Part shown: piece after piece, positions 1 through 7,512 of the stretch
How positions within the stretch are numbered: the stretch's first letter is position 1
How the letters are laid out: every line of letters starts with the position of its first letter
Source of the DNA: Halalkalibacter okhensis
GTDB lineage: Bacteria; Bacillota; Bacilli; Bacillales; Bacillaceae_D
DNA: 64,000 nt
NCBI RefSeq assembly: GCF_000787375.1
Contig: NZ_JRJU01000017.1
Span: forward strand, 42,319 to 106,318
Reading direction: 5' to 3'
Program-made: the position numbers and the translations under genes
The notes under the pieces: model-generated
Seen by the model: only the letters and a program-made list of their open reading frames with translations
Told to the model about the DNA's origin: nothing
Databases searched by the model: none

Positions 1-970
1 TCATGATTTGAATATTATGAAGAGTCAACAAACTTTAGTGGATGTCACAACAAATGCTTTACAAGGGTTAGATGCGATTATTAAAGAAGTGAAACCTGAT
101 ATTGTCTTGGTTCATGGGGACACAACGACAACATTTGTTGCCAGCCTTGCAGCATTTTATAACCAAGTAGCGGTTGGCCATGTAGAGGCAGGGCTCAGAA
201 CGTGGAATAAATATTCGCCATTCCCTGAAGAAGTGAATCGACAAGTAACTGGAGTGATAGCGGATCTGCACTTTGCGCCAACGAAAAAGTCAGCAGAAAA
301 CCTTTTAGCCGAAAATAAGGATAAGAACTCGATTTTCATTACAGGAAATACAGCTATAGATGCATTAAAAACAACGGTTACAACAGACTATCATCATCCA
401 GTCCTTGAAAAAGTTGGAGATGATAAGCTCATTCTTTTAACAGCACATCGCCGGGAGAATTTAGGAGAGCCTATGCGCAATATGTTTAGAGCCATTAAAC
501 AAATTGTCGATGAGCACGATGATGTACAAGTTGTTTATCCTGTTCATTTAAATCCTGCAGTTCGAGAAGCGGCGAATGAAATCTTCGGTACAGACGAAAG
601 AATTCATTTGATTGAGCCTTTAGGTGTGAAAGACTTCCATAACTTTATGGATCAAGCGTACTTAATCTTAACAGATTCAGGCGGAGTTCAAGAGGAAGCT
701 CCATCTTTAGGAACGCCTGTATTAGTGTTACGTGATACGACGGAGCGCCCAGAAGGAATTGATGCAGGGACATTAAAGCTAGCTGGAACGAACCAAGATC
801 ATATTTACTCGTTAATAAAAGAGCTATTAACCGATTCTGATGTGTATGCAGCGATGTCGCAGGCGTCAAACCCGTACGGTGACGGACAAGCATCCAAACG
901 AATTGTTGATGTGATTAAATATCACTTTGAATTAAATGACGAACGTCCGAACGATTTTATCGTTTCATAG
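1..970 (+). CDS. mnaA: UDP-N-acetylglucosamine 2-epimerase (5'-truncated by window edge)
   Basis: Non-hydrolysing UDP-GlcNAc 2-epimerase, interconverting UDP-GlcNAc and UDP-ManNAc in the cytoplasm for wall-glycopolymer synthesis. The reading frame is open at the left edge (codons before the first ATG read HDLNIM, typical of the interior of this family), so about 60 N-terminal residues lie outside the window. Visible family signatures are HGDTTTTFVASLAAFY, GHVEAGLRT, FPEEVNRQ, TAHRRENLG and the C-terminal TDSGGVQEEAPSLGTPVLVLR nucleotide-binding segment. It is followed by a strong terminator, so it ends its transcription unit. Its product would be the substrate of the UDP-ManNAc dehydrogenase encoded at 9994 and of the TagA/WecG-type transferase at 12384. 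Family assignment is secure; the role in this particular polymer is inferred from context. Confidence 0.95.
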   Translation, partial: HDLNIMKSQQTLVDVTTNALQGLDAIIKEVKPDIVLVHGDTTTTFVASLAAFYNQVAVGHVEAGLRTWNKYSPFPEEVNRQVTGVIADLHFAPTKKSAENLLAENKDKNSIFITGNTAIDALKTTVTTDYHHPVLEKVGDDKLILLTAHRRENLGEPMRNMFRAIKQIVDEHDDVQVVYPVHLNPAVREAANEIFGTDERIHLIEPLGVKDFHNFMDQAYLILTDSGGVQEEAPSLGTPVLVLRDTTERPEGIDAGTLKLAGTNQDHIYSLIKELLTDSDVYAAMSQASNPYGDGQASKRIVDVIKYHFELNDERPNDFIVS

Positions 971-984
971 GTAAACGCCATCGA

Positions 985-1027
985 AACTTCAATTTCTCAT
1001 TTATTAGAGAAATTGGAGTTTTTTTTC
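985..1027 (+). terminator. Rho-independent terminator after mnaA
   Basis: A 14-bp inverted repeat (AACTTCAATTTCTC / GAGAAATTGGAGTT, one G-T pair) with an 8-nt loop is followed by a T8 tract. Confidence 0.85.
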
Positions 1028-1054
1028 TGTGCTTTTCCTTAGGAAATCCGAAGA

Positions 1055-1061
1055 TTCGACA
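1055..1061. promoter_or_regulatory. Possible Spo0A box
   Basis: TTCGACA matches the core of the Spo0A-binding 0A box (TGTCGAA on the other strand), about 130 bp upstream of the amidase gene. A single 7-mer match is weak evidence. Confidence 0.25.
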
Positions 1062-1138
1062 CTGATGTAGCGCTGATTGTAGCAAATGTGAGAAAAAATG
1101 AACAAAATTCCCTACTATTCACCAAACTATTAAATGAG

Positions 1139-1144
1139 TATAAT
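1139..1144 (+). promoter_or_regulatory. Putative -10 element for the CWB2 amidase gene
   Basis: A perfect TATAAT lies 50 bp upstream of the start codon. I see no convincing -35 hexamer at the right distance, so the call rests on the -10 alone. Confidence 0.4.
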
Positions 1145-1193
1145 AGATTTTATAAGTATTTTGTAGAACTTTGAAAAATCAAGGAGGAGGAGT

Positions 1194-2918
1194 ATGTCTA
1201 TTAAGAAAAATAGCTGGATTGTCTTGACAATCGCTCTTATTTTCACGTTGTTTCACACTGCTCACACGGTGAGTGCTAATACGATTTCGGAACGAATTTC
1301 TGGTTCAGATCGAATTGGAACAGCGATTGAAATTTCGAAAAAGGGCTTTTCAAGTAGTTCAGCAGTAATTATCGCGAGATCTGATGAACCAGCCGATGCG
1401 TTAGCTGCTTCAAGTCTCGTAGCAGCAAAGAATGCCCCGATTTTGCTTTCAAGACAAGGAAGCTTAGATGACCGAGTGTTAGCTGAGATTCGTCGTCTTG
1501 GTGCAGATACGGTATACGTTCTAGGTGGAAAAGCTGCCATTAGTGATTCTGTCGTCAATCGTTTAAAAAGTGGTGGCGTAAAAGAAGTGAAGCGAGTATC
1601 AGGGTCAGATCGCTTCCAAACGGCAAATGAAATTAATAAGGAAGCGGGATTGACAAATAAGGATACCGCAATTCTTGTCAATGGTTTAACGGTTGCTGAT
1701 GCTCTATCTGCTTCTAGTGTTGTTGCCAACAAAAATCTGCCAATCTATTTGGCTCGTCAAGATAGATTGCCGGTTAATTTGCCTTCATCTGTCAAAAATG
1801 TCGTGATCTTTGGTGGGACGGTAGCCATTAACTCAAACGTTGAGCAGCAATTGAAGAACAAAGGGATAAAGGTAACCCGTATTTCGGGTTCTGATCGGTT
1901 TGCAACGAGTGTGGAAGCGGCAAAATGGGCTAAGCTTTCGGGCGATAAAAACATTGTTGTAAGAGGAACACCTGTTAGCAGCCAAGCCGAAGATTACCCA
2001 GATGCTGTTGCGGCTTCTGGCTTAGCAAAACAATACAAGGCGCCGATTCTTTTAACTCGTCCAGAGAGAGCATCGGATTCAGTCATTAATTACATTCAAT
2101 CATCGAATAAAAGCACGACGGTCATTGGTGGAACGATGGCTGTTGCTGATACGGTATTTAATGAACAGTCGGTTTCATATGGAACAGTAACATCAAGCAC
2201 AACACTAAATGTTCGTAATAGCCCTAATGGGACGGTCATTGGACGCTTGGTAAGTGGCGCAAAAGTGGAGATCCATGAGAAGGTCAATGGTTGGGGTAAG
2301 ATTCGTTACGGAAACCAATGGGGTTACGTAAGTCTTTCTTACATAAGAGAAGACTCGAAGCCACCAAGTAGTTCTGTTTTTAATGAAATCATTGTTATTG
2401 ACGCTGGTCACGGAGGTAGTGATCCAGGTGCTACAGCAAATGGCTTGCAAGAAAAAGAAGTCGTTTTAGATATCGCCCTTCGAGTAGAAAAGAAATTACG
2501 TGCTGCTGGGGCGAACGTTGTGATGACCAGAACAAATGATACGTTTATTGCGTTAGAGGAACGAGCGAATATTGCTAATCGTGCAAAAGCAAGTTCATTT
2601 ATTAGTGTTCATGCTAATGCTGCTACTGAAGCAGCAAATGGATCAGAAACATACTGGCTAGCTGGAACGAGCGAAGATAGCAAGAAATTAGCTACTGCCA
2701 TTCAAAAGCACCTAGTAAATGAATTAGGAACTCGGGATCGTGGCGTGAAGACAGCGAATTTCTCTGTACTTCGTAATACGAATATGCCTGCTAGTTTAGT
2801 AGAAGTTGGTTTCTTAACGAACAAAGCTGAAGCTGATCGGATGAAGAAGAATGGCTTTAGAGAAAGCGCAGCAAATGGTATCTATAAAGGGATTGTAGAG
2901 TACTACAATAACAAATAA
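1194..2918 (+). CDS. Secreted N-acetylmuramoyl-L-alanine amidase with CWB2 repeats and SH3 domain
   Basis: Predicted peptidoglycan hydrolase cleaving the MurNAc-L-Ala bond outside the cell. Order of modules in 574 residues: signal peptide (1-28, ending VSA), three CWB2 cell-wall-binding repeats (about 33-120, 130-225, 228-325, each beginning with an R-I/V-SGSDR motif and containing the YVLGG/VIFGG/VIGGT strand), a bacterial SH3 domain (about 330-385) and Amidase_3 (398-572). Amidase_3 zinc and catalytic residues are visible: H406 in DAGHGG, E420, H473 in SVHAN and E537 in LVEVGF. An AAGGAGGAGG ribosome site precedes the ATG. CWB2 plus Amidase_3 is the architecture of B. subtilis LytC, but here the repeats are N-terminal and an SH3 is added. 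It is the first of four consecutive CWB2 genes, each apparently with its own terminator. Confidence 0.93.
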   Translation: MSIKKNSWIVLTIALIFTLFHTAHTVSANTISERISGSDRIGTAIEISKKGFSSSSAVIIARSDEPADALAASSLVAAKNAPILLSRQGSLDDRVLAEIRRLGADTVYVLGGKAAISDSVVNRLKSGGVKEVKRVSGSDRFQTANEINKEAGLTNKDTAILVNGLTVADALSASSVVANKNLPIYLARQDRLPVNLPSSVKNVVIFGGTVAINSNVEQQLKNKGIKVTRISGSDRFATSVEAAKWAKLSGDKNIVVRGTPVSSQAEDYPDAVAASGLAKQYKAPILLTRPERASDSVINYIQSSNKSTTVIGGTMAVADTVFNEQSVSYGTVTSSTTLNVRNSPNGTVIGRLVSGAKVEIHEKVNGWGKIRYGNQWGYVSLSYIREDSKPPSSSVFNEIIVIDAGHGGSDPGATANGLQEKEVVLDIALRVEKKLRAAGANVVMTRTNDTFIALEERANIANRAKASSFISVHANAATEAANGSETYWLAGTSEDSKKLATAIQKHLVNELGTRDRGVKTANFSVLRNTNMPASLVEVGFLTNKAEADRMKKNGFRESAANGIYKGIVEYYNNK

Positions 2919-2933
2919 TTGTTCTATCATATT

Positions 2934-2970
2934 AAAAGCCTTCTATGTGAATTCATAGAAGGCTTTTTTT
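2934..2970 (+). terminator. Rho-independent terminator after amidase gene
   Basis: Perfect inverted repeat AAAAGCCTTCTATG / CATAGAAGGCTTTT with a 6-nt loop and T-tract. Confidence 0.9.
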
Positions 2971-2984
2971 ACATTTAACAACAT

Positions 2985-3185
2985 CAGCGTGAAAAGGGAA
3001 AAGTCGCTTTTAGCAAATTCGAGGAAGCAGCAATGGCTTCACATGTTGCGCGCCTTCTATGAGACACCCACTCATAGCAGGCTTAAAACATGGCAACGGC
3101 TCCGTACATTGCTTAGAGTACCCATAAAAAGGAGAAAATCAGAAGGCAATGAAAAAGTCGTTTTTTTCTTTTTCATTGCCTTCTT
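2985..3185 (+). repeat. Dispersed ~150-bp intergenic repeat, copy A
   Basis: Shares the blocks GAGGAAGC..CAATGGCT, ACATGTTGCGCGCC, CCCACTCATAGCAGGCTTAA, AACATGGCAACGGCTCC and CATTGCTTAGA, in the same order, with the elements at 19.2-19.7 kb and 24.46-24.69 kb, and in reverse at 45.73-45.81 kb. It ends with a poly-pyrimidine tract after an inverted GAAGGCAATGAAAAAG / CTTTTTCATTGCCTTC pair, so it can also fold as a terminator. Short open frames across it are not conserved as protein; I regard it as non-coding. Confidence 0.75.
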
Positions 3186-3250
3186 TGCGCTATTTCCCCT
3201 AGTTTCTTTTGATCGTTGAAAAGTAGGGAATTTCTATCTTTCCTCTAAAA

Positions 3251-3365
3251 CAAGCGGACGGGATGGGGGCCGACTCCTGCAGGAGGGAAGGGCAGGTTGA
3301 AATCCACCGGCGCAGCCGGTTAGTTCAGCGCCCGCCTACGGGTGCGTGCCCCCCATCCCGGGAGC
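3251..3365. repeat. GC-rich palindromic intergenic element
   Basis: About 110 bp of markedly GC-rich sequence in an AT-rich intergenic region. Its ends are an inverted repeat (CGGGATGGGGGC near 3259 and GCCCCCCATCCCG near 3348-3360), and it contains ACTCCTGCAGGAGGG and CCGGCGCAGCCGG. It resembles GC-rich repeats scattered through Bacillus-type genomes and the second example at 38970-39081. It sits between inverted copies of AGAGTACCCATAAAAAGG (3115-3132 and 3428-3447). No coding potential is evident. Confidence 0.65.
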
Positions 3366-3568
3366 GAGATCAAAGCTCCTTTTCAAGTCCTAAATAAACG
3401 AGCACTTTTTCAGTGGCCTTGAAAATCACCCTTTTTATGGGTACTCTATCAGACTTTTTTACGTTTCTATGACGATATATGTCCGATTTGTAATGTAATT
3501 GTAATTTAATGACGAATAGTATAATGCTAGAATGGAGAAGCAGTAAAAAATAAGGAGTGAAATCTATT

Positions 3569-5002
3569 GTGTTTTTAAGGCGTAACTTTACCATGTTGTT
3601 AGTCGTTTTGTTAGTTAGTAGTCTAGTGATGCCTTTTCAAGCGAAGGCAAATTCAGAAACTGACCGTATTGTTTCTTTAGCGAGAAGTTTAGTTGGTTCA
3701 CCATATAGTTGGGGAGGAACAACACCGTCAGGGTTTGACTGTTCAGGATTTATGAGATATGTCTATTCAGATGTTGGCGTAGATCTTCATAGAATGACTG
3801 TTGATCAATTTAATCAAGGGACTTCTGTATCTAGAAATGATTTACAACCTGGTGATGCAGTATTCTTTAAAAATACATACCAAGCTGGGATTTCACATGC
3901 TGGAATCTATGTTGGAAATAATCAATTCGTTCATGCTTCCTCGAGTGCAGGTGTGACAACAACGTCACTTAGTAACTCTTATTGGAACCCACGTTATGCA
4001 GGGGCAAAGAGATTTGTAAAAGAAGAATCTCAAGAAAAAAAAGCTTCGGAGACAGTGAAACCTGAACCGAAAGAAGAAAGTTTAATTGATTCCAATATTA
4101 ACGTTAAGAAATTAGTCGGGAAAAGCAGAATGGATACATCCGTTGAAATTTCAAAAGAAATGTATCCAAATGGATTTGATAAGGATCGCAAGCATAAAAC
4201 CGTTATATTAACAACTTCCACTGAGTTTGCAGATGCTCTTTCTGCTGCACCGCTCTCAGCGAAATATGGGGATGCTCCAATTCTTTTAACTAGAAGTCAA
4301 CAACTTGATTCTGTTATAGATAGTGAGATTAAACGATTAGGTGCCAATAAAGTGATTATTTTAGGTGGAGAAGCTGCTGTATCGAAGAAAGCTATGACTC
4401 AAGCAGCTGACATTGTCGGTGAGAGCAATGTAACAAGAATTAGCGGAAAAACTCGTTATGAGACGAACCGCAAAATAAATGAAAAGCTTGATTCTGTCGA
4501 TGGCTACTTTGTAGCATCTGGTCAAAATTTTGCTGATGCGTTAGGTGCTGCGCCAATTGCTGCCCAAAACAATTGGGGAATTGTCCTAACCAACCCATCA
4601 AAAATTAATGACGAACAATTAGATATGCTTCAAGGTAAAAAGGTTCATATTTTAGGTGGAGAAATGGCCGTGTCCAAGGATGTGTCGAAAAAGGTATCAA
4701 GTAAAGCTAGCAATGTGAAAAGGTTGTCTGGCTCATCTCGGTATGAAACGCTTGGAGCTGTATTAAAAGAGTTTAACGCTGAAAGTAATAGCGAAAAGGT
4801 ATATATGGCTACAGGACAAGACTTCCCAGATGCTTTAGCTGCAGCTCCTTTAGTTGCTAAAGCAAATGGAGTTCTCGTTTTATCATCAAGAAGTGTCGAT
4901 TCTTCAATTGAGCGCTTAATGACAAACCCTAAAAACCTATATGTTATTGGTGGGGTTGTACCAAATAGTGCAATGAATGATATTTTGAAACTAGATAAGT
5001 AA
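3569..5002 (+). CDS. Secreted NlpC/P60 endopeptidase with CWB2 repeats
   Basis: Predicted gamma-D-Glu-diaminopimelate type endopeptidase acting on cell-wall peptides. I take the GTG at 3569 as start (477 residues): the upstream in-frame GTG at 3557 overlaps the AAGGAG ribosome site, whereas 3569 gives a normal if slightly long spacing and the signal peptide MFLRRN...FQAKA (1-27). NlpC/P60 domain about 30-150, with catalytic C58 (FDCSGF), H110 (ISHAGIY) and H122 (QFVHAS). A charged linker rich in E and K (about 150-175) leads to three CWB2 repeats (about 178-475), each with RI/RL-SGK/SGSSRYET and LGGE motifs. It lies between the amidase and the subtilisin genes, all in the same direction. Catalytic class is well supported; substrate specificity is family knowledge. 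Confidence 0.92.
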   Translation: MFLRRNFTMLLVVLLVSSLVMPFQAKANSETDRIVSLARSLVGSPYSWGGTTPSGFDCSGFMRYVYSDVGVDLHRMTVDQFNQGTSVSRNDLQPGDAVFFKNTYQAGISHAGIYVGNNQFVHASSSAGVTTTSLSNSYWNPRYAGAKRFVKEESQEKKASETVKPEPKEESLIDSNINVKKLVGKSRMDTSVEISKEMYPNGFDKDRKHKTVILTTSTEFADALSAAPLSAKYGDAPILLTRSQQLDSVIDSEIKRLGANKVIILGGEAAVSKKAMTQAADIVGESNVTRISGKTRYETNRKINEKLDSVDGYFVASGQNFADALGAAPIAAQNNWGIVLTNPSKINDEQLDMLQGKKVHILGGEMAVSKDVSKKVSSKASNVKRLSGSSRYETLGAVLKEFNAESNSEKVYMATGQDFPDALAAAPLVAKANGVLVLSSRSVDSSIERLMTNPKNLYVIGGVVPNSAMNDILKLDK

Positions 5003-5016
5003 AATGGTACGTTCGA

Positions 5017-5060
5017 CGAGGGCATTGAAAAAGCAAAATCGACTTTTTCAGTGCCCTCGT
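5017..5060 (+). terminator. Rho-independent terminator
   Basis: Inverted repeat CGAGGGCATTGAAAAAG / CTTTTTCAGTGCCCTCG with a 9-nt loop. The GAAAAAG..CTTTTTCAGTGCC module also appears at the ends of the dispersed repeats. Confidence 0.8.
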
Positions 5061-5173
5061 TTCTGTTTCCAACTCTTATAAATCTAGTAAAAAAGATGTT
5101 TGATGAGAAAAGGAATAAATAGTAAAATGGACAAAGCAAGTGTGAAACTCACTTTTAGAGCGGAGGTTTTTTC

Positions 5174-7336
5174 TTGAACAAACTAAGAATAGTCAGTTTA
5201 ACTTTATTTGTACTTTTTTTATTTTCTCTACCAGTTTCAGCAGAGCAAAAAGAAGTATTAATTAAAAAGTCTTCGGGAGAGATTAATAGTTTATTAAGCA
5301 CAAGCAATCAAGAACTTGAAAGTCAGTTAGAAGTAGTTACGATTGAGGCAGAAGACTATGATCGTTTTTTAGAAGAATTGCAGAATGATAGTCAAATAGA
5401 GTATTTTGAAGAAGAAATTACGTTTCATTATACCAATACTCCAAATGACCCTTTGTTCAAGAAGCAACGAAAAGATTTTGATTTAATTAATGTTACACAG
5501 GCATGGCAGCAGTATAGCCCGCAAGCCAGTACCATTGTTGCAGTGTTAGATTCAGGGGCGAACACGTCGCACCCTGATTTAAAGAATAAAGTGTATAAGT
5601 CTTACAATGTCATAACATCTTCTACGAATGTAAGAGATGATGTCGGTCATGGTACACATGTCGCTGGGATTGTTGGAGCCGAGACGAATAATCGAGAAGG
5701 AATTTCCTCCATTGCTCGCGATGTCCGATTAATGCCTATAAAAATAGGTGATGAATACGGTGCTAGCAATATGAATATCGTAAAAGGAATTCAGTACGCA
5801 GTGAAAAATAATGCTTCCATTATCAATATTAGTTTAGGAAGTTACCAACATTCACAAGCAGTTCATGATGCGATTAAAGAGGCGGTAAATAAGGGGATTT
5901 TCGTCATTGCTGCAGCTGGGAATGACGGTGTGCAAGCGGAAATGTACCCGGCAGCCTACCCGGAAGTTCTTTCAGTAGGAGCTGTTGACAACAAAACCGA
6001 CAATCTTGCTTCGTTTTCCAATTATGGAGATTGGGTAAGTGTTACCGCACCTGGTGTGAATATTCATAGTACGTGTGTAAAAGGAAATTTCGAACCATAT
6101 GATTCTTGTTCTAGTTCCAGCTCATATATGGATTTATCTGGGACAAGCATGGCAGCGCCGATGACAGCTTCGCTTGCTGCTATGTTGAAAAATGAAGCAC
6201 CGAACCTGACGAACAAACAAAATCGTTATGTGATTGAGCAGTCATCGGATCAATCGAATTCAAATTCAAAGTACTATGATTTCGGTCGCATTGATGCGGC
6301 TCAAGCGATGGACCTACTCTATAATGAAAATAGAATTGCTGGGAGTACATCGGTAGCGACATCAGCGGCAATTGCTAATTATGGTTGGTCTAAAATCGCA
6401 GAAAGAGAACTGACTCCAAGAGAGTCTGACTTAAATAAAGATGTAAAGCAAAAGAAAGGCCGATTTGCTGTTTTGGCTAGCAATCAATCATTTCCTGATA
6501 GTTTAGCAGCAAGTGCACTCGCCAATGAATTAGATGCACCGATTCTACTAACATCACCTAGAAAAGTAGATGAACAAACGATTCGGACATTAAAATCTTA
6601 CAATGTGTCTGATGTGGTCGTCCTAGGAGGTACAGTCGCCATTCCTGACTCGATTGTGAAGGAATTAGAAAAAGAAGGATTATCTGTTACAAGACTTAGA
6701 GGGCCGAACCGTTATTCTACAGCTGTAGAACTCAATAATTATATTGCAGAGAAAAACGGAGAGGTGATCATTGCCAATGGTCGAAATTTTCCTGATGCGC
6801 TAGCTGTGTCTACGTATGCTGCGAAGCTTGGAATCCCGATTGTATTTGTAGAAGACGATCAGATTCCAGCAGAAACGGCAGAGTTCCTTGCGAAGTATGA
6901 TTTTAGTCAATCTTATGTTGTAGGAGGAACAGCCGTTGTTTCCAGTAAGGTGTTGAACCAGCTTCCGAATCCGAAAAGGATTTCTGGTCCTAATCGTTAT
7001 GAAACTGCGATTGCAATCAATGATTACTTTGAATCTAGCATTGATGGAATTGATGGCTATCACATTGTAACAGGGCAAAACTTCCCAGATGCGCTAGCGG
7101 GAGGTGTTTTTGGAGCTAGAACGAATATGCCGCTAGTGTTAGTGCAGTCAGATCGTATGCCTTCTAAGGTAGAAGCGTATTTGCAACAACAAAAGGATGC
7201 TTATGGTCACGGCTTATCATTCCATGTCCTTGGTGGTAAGGCTGCCGTATCAACAGATGTGAAATGGCAAGTCGATCAAATAATGTACGAAGAGTTTTAT
7301 CAAAATATGGGACAGAATTCGTATCAAACGAAATAA
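5174..7336 (+). CDS. Subtilisin-family (S8) serine protease with CWB2 repeats
   Basis: Secreted, wall-associated serine protease of 720 residues. TTG start with GGAGG 7 nt upstream. Signal peptide 1-23 (VSA/EQ), a short propeptide resembling inhibitor I9 (about 25-85), S8 catalytic domain (about 100-380) with D126 (VLDSGAN), H159 (GHGTHVAG), oxyanion N250 (AAAGND) and S325 (SGTSMAAP), then three CWB2 repeats (about 385-705) with LRGPNRYST, ISGPNRYETA and VLGGT/VVGGT/VLGGK strands. All catalytic residues are present, so it is expected to be active. Two cysteines near 301 and 312 could form a disulphide. Surface subtilisins anchored by CWB2 repeats resemble clostridial Cwp84-type logic, although Cwp84 is a cysteine protease. 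A role in processing neighbouring wall proteins is only inference. Confidence 0.93.
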   Translation: MNKLRIVSLTLFVLFLFSLPVSAEQKEVLIKKSSGEINSLLSTSNQELESQLEVVTIEAEDYDRFLEELQNDSQIEYFEEEITFHYTNTPNDPLFKKQRKDFDLINVTQAWQQYSPQASTIVAVLDSGANTSHPDLKNKVYKSYNVITSSTNVRDDVGHGTHVAGIVGAETNNREGISSIARDVRLMPIKIGDEYGASNMNIVKGIQYAVKNNASIINISLGSYQHSQAVHDAIKEAVNKGIFVIAAAGNDGVQAEMYPAAYPEVLSVGAVDNKTDNLASFSNYGDWVSVTAPGVNIHSTCVKGNFEPYDSCSSSSSYMDLSGTSMAAPMTASLAAMLKNEAPNLTNKQNRYVIEQSSDQSNSNSKYYDFGRIDAAQAMDLLYNENRIAGSTSVATSAAIANYGWSKIAERELTPRESDLNKDVKQKKGRFAVLASNQSFPDSLAASALANELDAPILLTSPRKVDEQTIRTLKSYNVSDVVVLGGTVAIPDSIVKELEKEGLSVTRLRGPNRYSTAVELNNYIAEKNGEVIIANGRNFPDALAVSTYAAKLGIPIVFVEDDQIPAETAEFLAKYDFSQSYVVGGTAVVSSKVLNQLPNPKRISGPNRYETAIAINDYFESSIDGIDGYHIVTGQNFPDALAGGVFGARTNMPLVLVQSDRMPSKVEAYLQQQKDAYGHGLSFHVLGGKAAVSTDVKWQVDQIMYEEFYQNMGQNSYQTK

Positions 7337-7337
7337 T

Positions 7338-7370
7338 AAAAAGGGTGACGATTGAGTCGCCCTTTTCATT
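7338..7370 (+). terminator. Rho-independent terminator
   Basis: AAAAGGGTGAC / GTCGCCCTTTT hairpin followed by a T-rich stretch. Confidence 0.75.
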
Positions 7371-7512
7371 TGTCTGCTTTTGTATAGTTTTGTAATAATT
7401 TTGGTGCAATAAATAGAAATTGTAAAAAAAGTGGGGAAACCAGTCGAAAAAAGTGATAGAATGATAGATGGATTGACAGGAGTAATTTTAAAGGAAGTAG
7501 GAGGCGACAAGT

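Noticed and set aside
645..893. Antisense open frame inside mnaA and many similar frames elsewhere
   Set aside because: Shadows of strong coding frames, without ribosome sites or family motifs.
2989..3219. 76-codon open frame
   Set aside because: Lies entirely in the dispersed repeat; related copies do not preserve the reading frame.
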